Assembly (NCBI GenBank): GCA_027082955.1
Contig: JALWTA010000004.1
Span: 1-64,000, forward strand
Direction of reading: 5' to 3'
DNA length: 64,000 nt
Source: Sulfurovum sp.
GTDB taxonomy: Bacteria > Campylobacterota > Campylobacteria > Campylobacterales > Sulfurovaceae
Below, piece by piece: positions 9,670-18,393 of the stretch. Made by a program: the position numbers and the translations under genes. Each line of letters begins with the position of its first letter. The first letter of the stretch is position 1. The notes below the pieces were generated by a model. The model did no database searches and was not told the DNA's origin. It was given only the letters and a program-made list of their open reading frames with translations.

Positions 9670-10434
9670 CTAAAGCACCCACAGCAACAATACACCGAAA
9701 ACGATACGGTAGATACCGAACGGCACAAAGGTAAACCGCTGCAAAAATACCAAAAAGAGTTTGATGGTCGCATAGGCTACCACAAACGCTATCGCAAATC
9801 CTATGGCAAACGCTCCCCAGTTTGCCGAAGCGAACTCATGATAGTGTTTAAGCAGATCATAGCCGCTGACCGCTGCCATGACCGGAATGGCAAGCAGAAA
9901 GCTAAACTCCGCAGAGGCTTTTCTGTCCAACCCTGCAAGCAGTCCGCCGACAATCGTCGCACCGGCACGGCTGGTACCCGGTATCAAGGAAAATATCTGC
10001 GCAATACCTATCCAGAGTGCCTGCTGCCATGTAGTCTGCTCAACATCTTTAACATGGGTCGGTTTCTCACGGTAGAAGTACTCCACCACAAGAAACACAA
10101 TACCCCCGATGATGAACATCCATGCAACAGTCTGTACATTGAAAAGTGATTTGATGGTATCTTTGAAGATAAAACCTACGACCGCAAGCGGCAGAAAGGC
10201 AAGAAGCAGTTTCATCCACAGATCGAATTTTTTAAAGGTAATTTTGTCACGGTAGATAAGTATCACCGCCAAAATAGCGGCAAACTGTATGATCACTTCA
10301 TACGCTTTGGTAAGATCGTTTTCCGCTACACCCAGAAATTTTGATGCTACAATCATATGCCCGGTTGAAGAGATGGGCAAAAACTCCGTAAACCCCTCGA
10401 TGATCCCGATGATCACCGCCTGAAAAACGTCCAT
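9670..10434 (-). CDS. uppP: Undecaprenyl-diphosphatase
   Basis: 254 aa polytopic membrane protein of the UppP/BacA family. It dephosphorylates undecaprenyl pyrophosphate to recycle the lipid carrier of peptidoglycan and O-antigen synthesis; overproduction gives bacitracin resistance. Both catalytic motifs are seen: [13 protein letters not shown] near residues 14-26 and PGTSRAGAT near 150-160. About seven membrane segments. It lies 41 nt after the ABC exporter gene, with a hairpin between them. Confidence 0.95.
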   Translation of the reverse strand: MDVFQAVIIGIIEGFTEFLPISSTGHMIVASKFLGVAENDLTKAYEVIIQFAAILAVILIYRDKITFKKFDLWMKLLLAFLPLAVVGFIFKDTIKSLFNVQTVAWMFIIGGIVFLVVEYFYREKPTHVKDVEQTTWQQALWIGIAQIFSLIPGTSRAGATIVGGLLAGLDRKASAEFSFLLAIPVMAAVSGYDLLKHYHEFASANWGAFAIGFAIAFVVAYATIKLFLVFLQRFTFVPFGIYRIVFGVLLLWVL

Positions 10435-10454
10435 AAAGTTCCTTCATTCTCACA

Positions 10455-10473
10455 GGTGTTGAGCATCAACACC
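10455..10473. terminator. Hairpin between ABC exporter and uppP
   Basis: GGTGTTGA, a 3-nt loop, then TCAACACC: a perfect 8-bp stem starting 3 nt past the ABC exporter stop. No U-tract follows on the minus strand, so it may attenuate, pause or stabilise the mRNA rather than terminate it. Confidence 0.45.
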
Positions 10474-10475
10474 CT

Positions 10476-12248
10476 TTACAACATTTGAGAGAAATAGCTC
10501 TCATCCTTAGCCAACAGCGCCTGCGGCGATCCGCTATCGACTACCTGCCCCTCTTCCAGCACATAGATCAGTTCCGCACTTTTGATGGTGCTCAGCCTGT
10601 GTGCGATGGTGATGACCGTCCGCTCTTTCAAAAAAGCATGCAGCGCTTCAAAAAGCTTTGCTTCAGTATGCACATCGAGTGCCGATGTCGACTCATCAAA
10701 GATCACCGCTTTGGGGTTTGCCAAAACCATACGGGCAATGGCAACACGCTGGCGTTGACCGCCGCTGAGCTTGATACCGTCCTTTCCGACCATGGTATCG
10801 AGCCCATGCTCCAACCGCCCGATCACCTCTTCAAGCTGTGCAATGTGGATCGCTTCGGCAATCTGTGCATCACTGTAGTGGTTACCAAGGGTAAGATTGA
10901 ACAGCATTGTATCATTAAAGAGTTTAGGATGTTGCAATATCAGGTAAATATTTTCACGTATCATCGCAAGGGGCAGTTGGCTGTGTGCCACACCGTTATA
11001 GCGAATAGATCCTGCATCGAACGGGTAGAAACCGACCAAAATATTTGCCAGAGTAGTCTTTCCACTACCGCTTGCACCGACAATCGCCACTTTTGATGCT
11101 GCCGGTATCGACATATTGATATTTTCTAATATATTAGCCTCTCCCTGCCGATAGGCAAAGCTGAGCCCCTCCACCTCGATCGATACGGCATCCGCCTGTA
11201 AAAACGGATTGACCGTCTCCTTGACCACCGGTTCAGGCTCCATCTCGAAAATAGTGTTGATCCGTCCGCATGCCGCTTTGGCAGTGGCAAGTACATACTG
11301 AAAATTGATCAGATCCTGCGTGGGAGAGACCATCACCCACAGGTAGGAGAAGATCGCCAGCATCAATCCTACGGAGAGATCGGAGTAGGCAACTGCAAGG
11401 ATGCTCACGGCACGGAAGACCTCGTAGCCGGAGAGAAAAACAAGGTAGGAGAGCTTCATGGCAGCATCGCTTTTGTAGCCGTAGTTTCGTGCATGTTCAC
11501 GCAGCTGTTTGGCTTTTTTCTCACTCTCTTTGAAAAAATATGCCTCTTTGTTCGCTGCTTTGATCTGGTGAAAAAGTTCAAGTGTCTCACTCAAACTCGA
11601 CTGAAACAGCTCGATCGCCCTGTTCTCCTCTTTTTTGAGTTTTCCTATGTTGCGTGAGAGTTTGACCGTAAAGAGTACCACCACCGGATTGGTCAGCAAA
11701 ATAAAAAGCGCCAGCTGCCAGTGTATCCAGAGCAGAATGATTGCAGAAAAAAGCAGTATCAATGAAGAGACGATCAGTTTTGAGATAGTAGTGGCCACAA
11801 AACCGTCAATGGTCTCTACGTCGGTTACCAGCTTGGAAGTGACCGCCCCTACCCGCATGGTCTCATACTCTTTCAGTGAAACATGCTTCAGATGGGCAAG
11901 CAGAGAGCTACGGAGATGATATGTAATATTTTTTGATATAAAAACAAATATCTTCGTCTGCCAAATAGACAACAGCGTACTCAGTAGACGCAGCAGAAGT
12001 ATCAGCCCCAAAACGGCAAGCACATACCCTTTGGTATCTGTCTGCCATAGATGCGCAGAGATCCATGAGATAAAATGGTGGTCTTTTCCAAGCAGCAGTT
12101 CATCGACAAGTATCGGGATAAAGAGCGGTACGGTAACGATCAGTAACGTAGCGGCAATAGCGATAATATTACCAAATATCAATTCCTTCCGATACTGCAT
12201 GAGCTCCCGGATAATGCCATTGATCGTACATTTTGACATCTGTTTCAC
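10476..12248 (-). CDS. ABC exporter, fused permease-ATPase
   Basis: 590 aa, a half-transporter. Six membrane helices (about 20-320) precede an ATPase domain with Walker A GASGSGKTT, signature LSGGQRQRVAIAR and Walker B AVIFDEST, plus the H-loop IAHRLST. This is the MsbA/multidrug/lipid-exporter (ABCB-like) group; the substrate cannot be assigned. Start: GTG at 12248 with AAGGG 6 nt upstream; an in-frame ATG at 12239 lacks that support. A TATAAT at 12281-12276 (minus strand) is a likely -10. It is divergent from the ZIP gene. Confidence 0.9.
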   Translation of the reverse strand: MKQMSKCTINGIIRELMQYRKELIFGNIIAIAATLLIVTVPLFIPILVDELLLGKDHHFISWISAHLWQTDTKGYVLAVLGLILLLRLLSTLLSIWQTKIFVFISKNITYHLRSSLLAHLKHVSLKEYETMRVGAVTSKLVTDVETIDGFVATTISKLIVSSLILLFSAIILLWIHWQLALFILLTNPVVVLFTVKLSRNIGKLKKEENRAIELFQSSLSETLELFHQIKAANKEAYFFKESEKKAKQLREHARNYGYKSDAAMKLSYLVFLSGYEVFRAVSILAVAYSDLSVGLMLAIFSYLWVMVSPTQDLINFQYVLATAKAACGRINTIFEMEPEPVVKETVNPFLQADAVSIEVEGLSFAYRQGEANILENINMSIPAASKVAIVGASGSGKTTLANILVGFYPFDAGSIRYNGVAHSQLPLAMIRENIYLILQHPKLFNDTMLFNLTLGNHYSDAQIAEAIHIAQLEEVIGRLEHGLDTMVGKDGIKLSGGQRQRVAIARMVLANPKAVIFDESTSALDVHTEAKLFEALHAFLKERTVITIAHRLSTIKSAELIYVLEEGQVVDSGSPQALLAKDESYFSQML

Positions 12249-12294
12249 ATCTTACCCTTAACAAATCGTTGTCGCATTATAACCAAAAGAGATA

Positions 12295-12324
12295 AGGACA
12301 ACTCTAATAACCCCATGCTATACT
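12295..12324 (+). promoter_or_regulatory. Probable promoter of the ZIP transporter
   Basis: AGGACA and TATACT separated by 18 nt. The -10 box overlaps an upstream in-frame ATG (12315), which supports the downstream GTG at 12357 as the true start. Confidence 0.5.
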
Positions 12325-12356
12325 GTGTCTTTACAGATTTGCAGAAAGGGCTGACA

Positions 12357-13154
12357 GTGACGGCATATTTTACATCACTCCCCATAGTATGGCAAGGTAT
12401 TTTTGCAGGTATAGTAGTAGGTGTCATGACACTGCTGGGAGCCATACCTCTTCTCTTCTTTCGCAACATCAATCAGCGTAAACAAGATGTACTTTTAGGA
12501 ATGAGCGGTGGCATCATGCTGGCGGCAACAACCTTTTCACTTCTTATGCCCGCACTGGAGGAGAGCAAACGGACATTTTCCTTTTCTCCTTTTTGGACAG
12601 TGACGGTTGTTTCTGTTTCGATGCTTGTCGGCATTGTTTTCATCAAACTTGTCAGCCGATATGTCGATTTTGAGCGATACTTTCAAACCAATAAAAACAT
12701 TGATGAAAACATCGCAAAAAAAGTATGGATCTTTATCTTCGCCATTACGCTGCATAACTTTCCGGAAGGTCTGGCTGTGGGTATGGGCTACGGGCAGAGC
12801 GACCTGCACAAAGCGTTCAGCCTTACACTCGGGATAGGTTTGCAGGATATTCCGGAAGGACTTGCCGTAGGACTTGCTCTCTTGAGCATCGGATACAGCA
12901 AAACCATTTCCTTTATCGGTGTCGCTGTCTCCGGCATTGTTGAAACCTTTTCAGCGATTATTGGCATACTGGCTGTCAGCCACATACATTTTCTGCTTCC
13001 CATCGGTCTGGCGTTTGCAGCGGGAGCGATGTTCTATGTCATCATTTACGAGATCATCCCCGATATACAAAAACACCACCACAGAGACCTTGCCGTCAAC
13101 TCACTCTTTGCTGGATTTATCTTGATGATGTATCTTGATGTCATCCTTGGATAA
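12357..13154 (+). CDS. ZIP-family metal transporter
   Basis: About 265 aa from the GTG at 12357, which has AGAAAGGG 6 nt upstream. An ATG 14 codons earlier lies inside the promoter. Eight membrane segments are predicted, with the family's metal-binding helices visible as HNFPEGLAVG and QDIPEGLAVG. A hydrophilic loop lies between helices 3 and 4. ZIP proteins import Zn2+, Fe2+ or other divalent metals into the cytosol; this one resembles the ZupT/GufA group. Its 3' end overlaps the convergent permease gene by 54 nt. Confidence 0.9.
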   Translation: MTAYFTSLPIVWQGIFAGIVVGVMTLLGAIPLLFFRNINQRKQDVLLGMSGGIMLAATTFSLLMPALEESKRTFSFSPFWTVTVVSVSMLVGIVFIKLVSRYVDFERYFQTNKNIDENIAKKVWIFIFAITLHNFPEGLAVGMGYGQSDLHKAFSLTLGIGLQDIPEGLAVGLALLSIGYSKTISFIGVAVSGIVETFSAIIGILAVSHIHFLLPIGLAFAAGAMFYVIIYEIIPDIQKHHHRDLAVNSLFAGFILMMYLDVILG

Positions 13155-13640
13155 TGCCATCCACCTCCCAAGCAGCACCCCCTGCACCCACGCACCCAGC
13201 ACCACATAAACCGTATAGACCACGGTAAATGTCCAGCCAAAGTAGGCGATCATCAGCGGTATCCACGGTATCTTCACTGCCCTTGCATAGATAAACGCCC
13301 CTATCAGTCCATCTTTTGCGCCGCGTTCTCTGAGGTTTTGCAGCATCGGGTACCAGACATACCCCGGTCCGTGGCTGAGGATGCCGCCAATGAGTGCCAG
13401 CAACCACCCTTTGAGTCCACTCTCTTCTCCCAGATGTCTGGAGATTGATTTTTCATCAATAAACGTATTAAGCAGTGCTGTCAAGGTCAATACCAGCACA
13501 AGAATAGGGATGATCATCTTCAAAACACCCAGACTCTCTTTGAGCGCCATGAGGGTTTTGTCGGCGTTGAGGGAAAAGAGTACGGCATAGAGCAGCACCA
13601 CAATGCCCAGCATGACCAGTCCGCTTTTGTTCTTTTTCAT
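13101..13640 (-). CDS. Half-size permease of the DUF318/ArsP-like group, subunit 2
   Basis: 179 aa with four to five hydrophobic segments. GGILSHGPGYVWYPM near residue 85 and the following GAFIYARAVK resemble one half of DUF318 (UPF0718/ArsP-like) permeases. It begins at an ATGA overlap with the partner half-permease gene upstream, so the two are translationally coupled and may form a heterodimer replacing one full-length permease. Its last 54 nt overlap the convergent ZIP gene. Substrate unknown. Confidence 0.65.
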   Translation of the reverse strand: MKKNKSGLVMLGIVVLLYAVLFSLNADKTLMALKESLGVLKMIIPILVLVLTLTALLNTFIDEKSISRHLGEESGLKGWLLALIGGILSHGPGYVWYPMLQNLRERGAKDGLIGAFIYARAVKIPWIPLMIAYFGWTFTVVYTVYVVLGAWVQGVLLGRWMALSKDDIKIHHQDKSSKE

Positions 13641-14062
13641 ACAAAGAGCCTGAGTGTTACGGTAATGGCAACGGAGAGCAGAAAAGCAAAGATGAGACTT
13701 AGGAGGTTGCGCGCAAGGGTAAAACGGAAGCCGAAGATGGAAAACTCCATGGGAAGCTGTACGACACCAAGGGTGACAAAGGCGAGGATGAATGCCGTTA
13801 CCCCGTAAAAAGAGGCACCCTCATCGAGCAGTTCGCCGCCAATGATGTAGCTTAGAAACGGCTGCCCTACCGACACACCGCCAAAACCGACCCCCATCAG
13901 CATATCGTGCAAGGCACTGCCGTTAAAGAGTGTATGGAGCATCTGCGGTGTGACAAAGGTTTTAAAAAGCCCTACCAGCCCAATGACAGCCAAAAGCATG
14001 GGAGAGATGACGTAGAGTGTCTTGGCGGCATTTTTCAACGCACTTTTCAGTTTTTGCAACAT
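13637..14062 (-). CDS. Half-size permease of the DUF318/ArsP-like group, subunit 1
   Basis: 141 aa, four hydrophobic segments. GGVSVGQPFLSYIIGGELL and VQLPMEF resemble the other half of DUF318-type permeases. It lies 21 nt after the oleate hydratase stop and overlaps the next half-permease by 4 nt (ATGA). The two are distinct sequences, not a frameshifted single gene: each has its own start and stop and a coupled junction. Confidence 0.65.
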   Translation of the reverse strand: MLQKLKSALKNAAKTLYVISPMLLAVIGLVGLFKTFVTPQMLHTLFNGSALHDMLMGVGFGGVSVGQPFLSYIIGGELLDEGASFYGVTAFILAFVTLGVVQLPMEFSIFGFRFTLARNLLSLIFAFLLSVAITVTLRLFV

Positions 14063-14083
14063 GGGGAGACCTTTTAGATTTCT

Positions 14084-15802
14084 CTATTTGACCAAATCTT
14101 CAAATGTCGTATTTTCCAGCTTCTTTTTGATCACATGCTCTGCGATCTTTTTGAATATCCCCTCATCATCGGTCTTCATGGTCTTGACTGCCGTTGCCAG
14201 CACACGGACATCGTACAGGCTGGGGTAGATCTCCGGTACAAGCTTTTCAAGGTTCAGCAATCCATACACTGCCATAATGGCAGAACGTACGGAGTACTCA
14301 ACGGTAAAGACACAGTCATTCTCGATCTCACAGAATTGTCCAAGAAAGGCAAGGTTCCGGCTTCCTTGCGGAATGACTTCGGGTCTGTCGCCCTTGAGCC
14401 TTGGCATGAACTGGCTGGTAATGTAGGGCATCATTGCGGGAATGACGATACACTCGTCCAGATACGGCTGCATTGCTTCCGGTTCAATGCCAAAGTGGTA
14501 CAGTAGCTCCTGCAGCAGCTCCTTTCCGGTACATTCACTCATCTTTTTATCGATAAAATCACCCTTTTTGTCAGGGAACAGCCCGTATGCCCATGCTACA
14601 GTCGTATCGGCAGGCTGGTTTTTAAACTGCGGCTGTCTGTTGACGGTAACACTCATCAGCCAGCTTGAGTCTTTGACGGTGATGATGCCACCTGTTGCCG
14701 TGCGGTGCGGCAAAAACTTGCGCTCTGCAAAGGCTTCAAGCAGCTCGCGCATCTTGCTACCTTTTGCCGTAATGGTAAAAGACTCCCACTTGGTCTTGTC
14801 GATGTCACTGCAGAAGACTTCGGGCTTTCCAAACACAGCATCTTTAGCGGCGATCTTCTTCCACAGGTGCCATACAGCCCCCTCGCTTGTATCCAATACC
14901 GGTGCAGCGTCGGTACTGCCAAGCGATGAATTTTCGGTCATAGAACCGTTGGTGAAAAAGACAAGATCATCCGCAGTTGTTGCTATGGTCTCTTCCTGTC
15001 CCTCTTTGAGCAGATGAATGGCTGTGACGGTTTTACTCTCACCCTCTATGGCAATGTCAAGGTCTGTGACGGTCGTGTTGAAGACAAAGTTCACCCCTTT
15101 GGCTTCAAGATGCTTTTTCAGCGGAAGCACCAGTGAGTCGTACTGGTTATACTTGGTAAAGACAAGCCCTCGCATGGTGCTCATGCCCGGTACAAGGTGG
15201 ATAAAACGCTGCATATAGCGCTTCATCTCCACCACACTGTGCCAAGGCTCAAAGGCAAACATACTTCTCCAGTAGAGCCACATATCTGTCTCGAAAAAGG
15301 AGCTGTCAAAGTACTCTTCTACCGTTTGTGTGCCGAGGTCTTCCTCTTTTGTGAGGATGAGTTTTGTCAGTTCATTGAGATTTTTTTCATGCAGTCCGAG
15401 GTCGGTTCTGCGGTGTTTCTCTCCCCGGTTGTAGATGACACGCACTTTGGAGAAGTTGGGGTCTATCTCGTTGAGTTCTCTAAACTCATCCAGCACAGTT
15501 CGCCCCTCCTCTTCGATGGAAGGTATCTTGCCAAAGAGATCCCACAGACACTCATAATGCGCTTCCATCTCCCTGCCGCCACGTGCCACAAATCCCTCTT
15601 CAGGACTCCCCGCACCGTCAAGCGCGCCGCCGCTCACACCGTCTTGCTCAAATATGGTGATCTGACCACCCTCCATGTGACCATCACGCATCAGATACTC
15701 CGCAGCCGCCAAGGATGCAATGCCTGAGCCTATCAGAAAGGCACGCTTTTTCTCAATGCCTTCAGGTTTTCGTGTATGGATTCGTTGGTAGTTGTTCATC
15801 AT
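14084..15802 (-). CDS. ohyA: Oleate hydratase (MCRA family)
   Basis: 572 aa, usual length. These FAD-dependent enzymes add water to the cis-9 double bond of oleate and similar acids to give 10-hydroxy fatty acids, and are linked to detoxifying free unsaturated fatty acids. The FAD-binding GSGIASLAAAEYL lies near residues 26-38. The conserved RGGREMEAHYECLWDLF stretch (about 75-90) carries the catalytic-loop glutamate. Two ATGs overlap at the start; GGGGAAG is the RBS. It heads an operon with two half-permeases, an association I do not recognise. Confidence 0.92.
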   Translation of the reverse strand: MMNNYQRIHTRKPEGIEKKRAFLIGSGIASLAAAEYLMRDGHMEGGQITIFEQDGVSGGALDGAGSPEEGFVARGGREMEAHYECLWDLFGKIPSIEEEGRTVLDEFRELNEIDPNFSKVRVIYNRGEKHRRTDLGLHEKNLNELTKLILTKEEDLGTQTVEEYFDSSFFETDMWLYWRSMFAFEPWHSVVEMKRYMQRFIHLVPGMSTMRGLVFTKYNQYDSLVLPLKKHLEAKGVNFVFNTTVTDLDIAIEGESKTVTAIHLLKEGQEETIATTADDLVFFTNGSMTENSSLGSTDAAPVLDTSEGAVWHLWKKIAAKDAVFGKPEVFCSDIDKTKWESFTITAKGSKMRELLEAFAERKFLPHRTATGGIITVKDSSWLMSVTVNRQPQFKNQPADTTVAWAYGLFPDKKGDFIDKKMSECTGKELLQELLYHFGIEPEAMQPYLDECIVIPAMMPYITSQFMPRLKGDRPEVIPQGSRNLAFLGQFCEIENDCVFTVEYSVRSAIMAVYGLLNLEKLVPEIYPSLYDVRVLATAVKTMKTDDEGIFKKIAEHVIKKKLENTTFEDLVK

Positions 15803-15829
15803 CTTCCCCTTTTTTTATATGATGGGTAA

Positions 15830-15859
15830 AGTATATCTAAAGGGGTTTAAATTCACCAA
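15830..15859 (-). promoter_or_regulatory. Probable promoter of ohyA operon
   Basis: On the minus strand, TTGGTG (15859-15854), an 18-nt spacer and TATACT (15835-15830), about 28 nt upstream of the ohyA start. Confidence 0.5.
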
Positions 15860-15892
15860 ATCATACGATTTTGCTTATTATTGTTGCTGGTG

Positions 15893-16426
15893 TTATTGGA
15901 AACTACGTCCAGCAGGTATAGCTCCTCGTGCATACCATGGATCATCGTGTATCTTGAAGCGCCACAACACTCTACTCAACATCCCTTTTGCATAATATAT
16001 CTGTAGTTCATCATGCTCTCTGTCTATCCATCCACTGATTCTATACATCATGCCTCTAATGTCTCTTTCTTCTCCTTTGTCATCTCTGATCATCACCCTA
16101 CTCATTTTTACTGCTCTTTGAGTTTCATCTAATTCTAAAAATTCTGATTCTGCAACCATAATGGATTCAAAAAGCTCTTTGAGTATATCTGAGGCATAAA
16201 TACTGTTACGGATATATATCTTTTTGAGTGCCAAGTAATCTTTGTACGGATCTTCCACACCGTACCTTATATGTTCCATATAGTAAACATACATTGGTGT
16301 ATATAGCTTCTCCAGCCTCTCTTTTATCTCATCTTTTTTGCGGTTTGAGATGAAGATGTAGAGGTTGGTTCCAGCAACAAGCGTCGCACCCATGATTGCG
16401 CCGATTCCTAAGGTATTTATGTCCAA
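15893..16426 (-). CDS. Uncharacterised membrane-anchored protein downstream of hsdM
   Basis: 177 aa from a TTG start (AGGA about 10 nt upstream). An N-terminal hydrophobic helix (about 5-27) is followed by a basic stretch and a long helical, charged cytoplasmic domain; no cysteines stand out. No family recognised. It follows hsdM by 18 nt and is the last gene of the restriction locus, so it is probably cotranscribed. A role in the defence locus is only suggested by position. Confidence 0.6.
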   Translation of the reverse strand: MDINTLGIGAIMGATLVAGTNLYIFISNRKKDEIKERLEKLYTPMYVYYMEHIRYGVEDPYKDYLALKKIYIRNSIYASDILKELFESIMVAESEFLELDETQRAVKMSRVMIRDDKGEERDIRGMMYRISGWIDREHDELQIYYAKGMLSRVLWRFKIHDDPWYARGAIPAGRSFQ

Positions 16427-16444
16427 AATGTTCTAATCCTATAT

Positions 16445-17911
16445 TTACAGTTCAGTTAATATATTTTTGAAGCCCTCTAATGCAGCTTCAATCTCATCCA
16501 CAATCTCCTGAGCCAAAACATCGGGCTCAGGAAGATTTTCCATGTCTGTCAAGCTCTCATCTTTGATCCATGTAATATCAAGACTTGTTTTATCTCTTGC
16601 AATGATTTCGTTATATGTATATTTCCGCCACCGACCATCGGGGTTCTCTTCGCTCCATGTCTCTATGCGATCTTCTCTGTGGTCGGGACAATAGCACTCG
16701 ATGAAGTCCAGTAGATGCTCAGATCGCATTGGATTTTTCTTTTTGGTATGATGGATATTGGTCCGGTAGTCATATATCCATACCTCTTTTGTCCACGGTG
16801 TTTTTCGAGTCGGTTTGTTGTCGAAAAAAAGCACATTGGCTTTGACACCGTTGGCGTAGAAGATACCGGTCGGTAGTCTCAAAATAGTATGTAGGTCTGT
16901 CTTCTCCAGCAACTTTTTACGTACTGTTTCTCCCGCTCCACCTTCAAAGAGGACGTTGTCGGGGACAACCACCGCCGCTTTTCCGTCGACTTTGAGCATC
17001 GTGTAGATATGTTGGAGGAAATTGAGCTGTTTGTTGGATGTGGTCGTCCAGAAGTCTTCACGGTTGTATGTGAGTTCCTCTTTATTCTGTACACCCTCTT
17101 CGTTGGTGAAGGTCATGGAACTTTTCTTGCCAAAAGGAGGATTCGCCAATACATAATCTACCGTTTTTTTAGGAGAGGCAATCAGCGCATCCGCTCCGGA
17201 AATCATCGGTTCCCCGTCTATTTCACCGATGTTGTGCAAAAACATATTCATCAGCGCCAGTCGGCGGGTATTGGCCACGATCTCATTACCAGAAAATGTT
17301 TTATGTTTGAGAAAGTCGCGTTCATCTCTGTCGAGTTTTTGGGCAGAGAGATAGTCGTAGGCTGCCAGAAAAAACCCTCCGGTACCGCAGGCGGGGTCGG
17401 CGATGGTCTTTTTGGGCTTGGGTCGCATCACCTCTACCATCGCGCGGATGAGCGCACGCGGGGTAAAGTACTGTCCCGCACCGCTTTTGGTATCTTCCGC
17501 ATTTTTCTCAAGCAACCCTTCATAGATCTCGCCTTTGACATCGGTACCGACCATCATCCAGTTCTCTTTGTCGATCATATCGATGAGTTTATGAAGTTTT
17601 GCCGGATCCTGGATCTTGTTTTGGGATTTTGTAAATATCTGCCCAAGCATCCCTTGTTGCTGACCCAATGTCTGAAGCGTAAGGATATAGCGAGTTTCTA
17701 GTTCCGCACCTTTGAGTACCTTCAAATCACTCCAAGTATAGCCTTCGGGGATGCCGACTTTGCGATTGTATGGCGGTTTGCTGTACTCCTCAGCCATCTT
17801 CAAAAAGAGCAAATAGGTAATCTGTTCGAGATAGTCACCGTAACTCACACCATCATCACGCAGGACATTGGCGAAGTTCCAGATTTTGTTTATGATTGTT
17901 GCGGGGCTCAT
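16445..17911 (-). CDS. hsdM: Type I restriction-modification methyltransferase subunit
   Basis: 488 aa. An N-terminal HsdM helical domain (about 1-130) precedes an N6-adenine methyltransferase domain with the SAM motif DPACGTGGF (172-180) and catalytic NPPF (257-260). With HsdS it methylates adenines in a bipartite site; with HsdR added it restricts unmodified DNA. RBS AAGGA lies before the ATG. Unusually it is separated from hsdS by two unrelated genes and comes after hsdR and hsdS in transcription order. Confidence 0.95.
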   Translation of the reverse strand: MSPATIINKIWNFANVLRDDGVSYGDYLEQITYLLFLKMAEEYSKPPYNRKVGIPEGYTWSDLKVLKGAELETRYILTLQTLGQQQGMLGQIFTKSQNKIQDPAKLHKLIDMIDKENWMMVGTDVKGEIYEGLLEKNAEDTKSGAGQYFTPRALIRAMVEVMRPKPKKTIADPACGTGGFFLAAYDYLSAQKLDRDERDFLKHKTFSGNEIVANTRRLALMNMFLHNIGEIDGEPMISGADALIASPKKTVDYVLANPPFGKKSSMTFTNEEGVQNKEELTYNREDFWTTTSNKQLNFLQHIYTMLKVDGKAAVVVPDNVLFEGGAGETVRKKLLEKTDLHTILRLPTGIFYANGVKANVLFFDNKPTRKTPWTKEVWIYDYRTNIHHTKKKNPMRSEHLLDFIECYCPDHREDRIETWSEENPDGRWRKYTYNEIIARDKTSLDITWIKDESLTDMENLPEPDVLAQEIVDEIEAALEGFKNILTEL

Positions 17912-17922
17912 TTTTTTCCTTG

Positions 17923-18393
17923 CTAATATAAAATATCTTTAATACTCAACTTTGCCAGTGCCACAGTTGAAAAAGAGACCAATGAAATAGACCAAAATGT
18001 TATTAGAAATATAGTACCGTAAGTCATGTCAAGTTTTATTGCATAATACCAACTCCACAAACTTCCTAGTAATGACAATACTGATATAACTAAAGCATAA
18101 TATATCCGATTCCTTAGCATCCAGTAGTTTGGCCATGTTTTCAATTTTTTTCTATTTTCTTTGTCTTCTGGATTCAAAATCATTTCTCCAAACTTATAAG
18201 TAAATACTAATGAAGTAACAGGAATACCAAGTAATTTTATATAATCATTCCACTGCATTTTTGGATTAAAAATGTATGATGATATAAATTCTGCAGTTTC
18301 AGAGAATCGTATCATAAGAAGTAGCACTACGGTTCCAAATACAATCTCTGGAGAAATAAAAATGAATCTTACGGTATCTAAAAACTTTTTCAT
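17923..18393 (-). CDS. Small four-helix membrane protein inside hsd locus (ORF Y)
   Basis: 156 aa. Four hydrophobic segments are visible (about 5-28, 40-62, 90-115, 125-150) with a basic cytoplasmic-type loop (NPEDKENRKKLK) between the second and third. Its ATG shares one base with the stop of ORF X (TAATG), so the two are translationally coupled and probably work together. It ends 11 nt before hsdM. Base composition is clearly more AT-rich than hsdM or hsdR. Size and topology resemble RexB-like membrane partners, but no sequence motif proves this. Confidence 0.6.
   Translation of the reverse strand: MKKFLDTVRFIFISPEIVFGTVVLLLMIRFSETAEFISSYIFNPKMQWNDYIKLLGIPVTSLVFTYKFGEMILNPEDKENRKKLKTWPNYWMLRNRIYYALVISVLSLLGSLWSWYYAIKLDMTYGTIFLITFWSISLVSFSTVALAKLSIKDILY

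Noticed and set aside
8956-10149. Long plus-strand open frame (397 codons)
   Set aside because: It runs antisense through the DEAD-box helicase, the repeat and uppP, has no ribosome-binding site and has an unlikely Cys/His-rich composition.
13101-14062. One permease broken by a frameshift
   Set aside because: Each half has its own start and stop, the junction is a clean ATGA overlap, and both halves show a full set of membrane segments.
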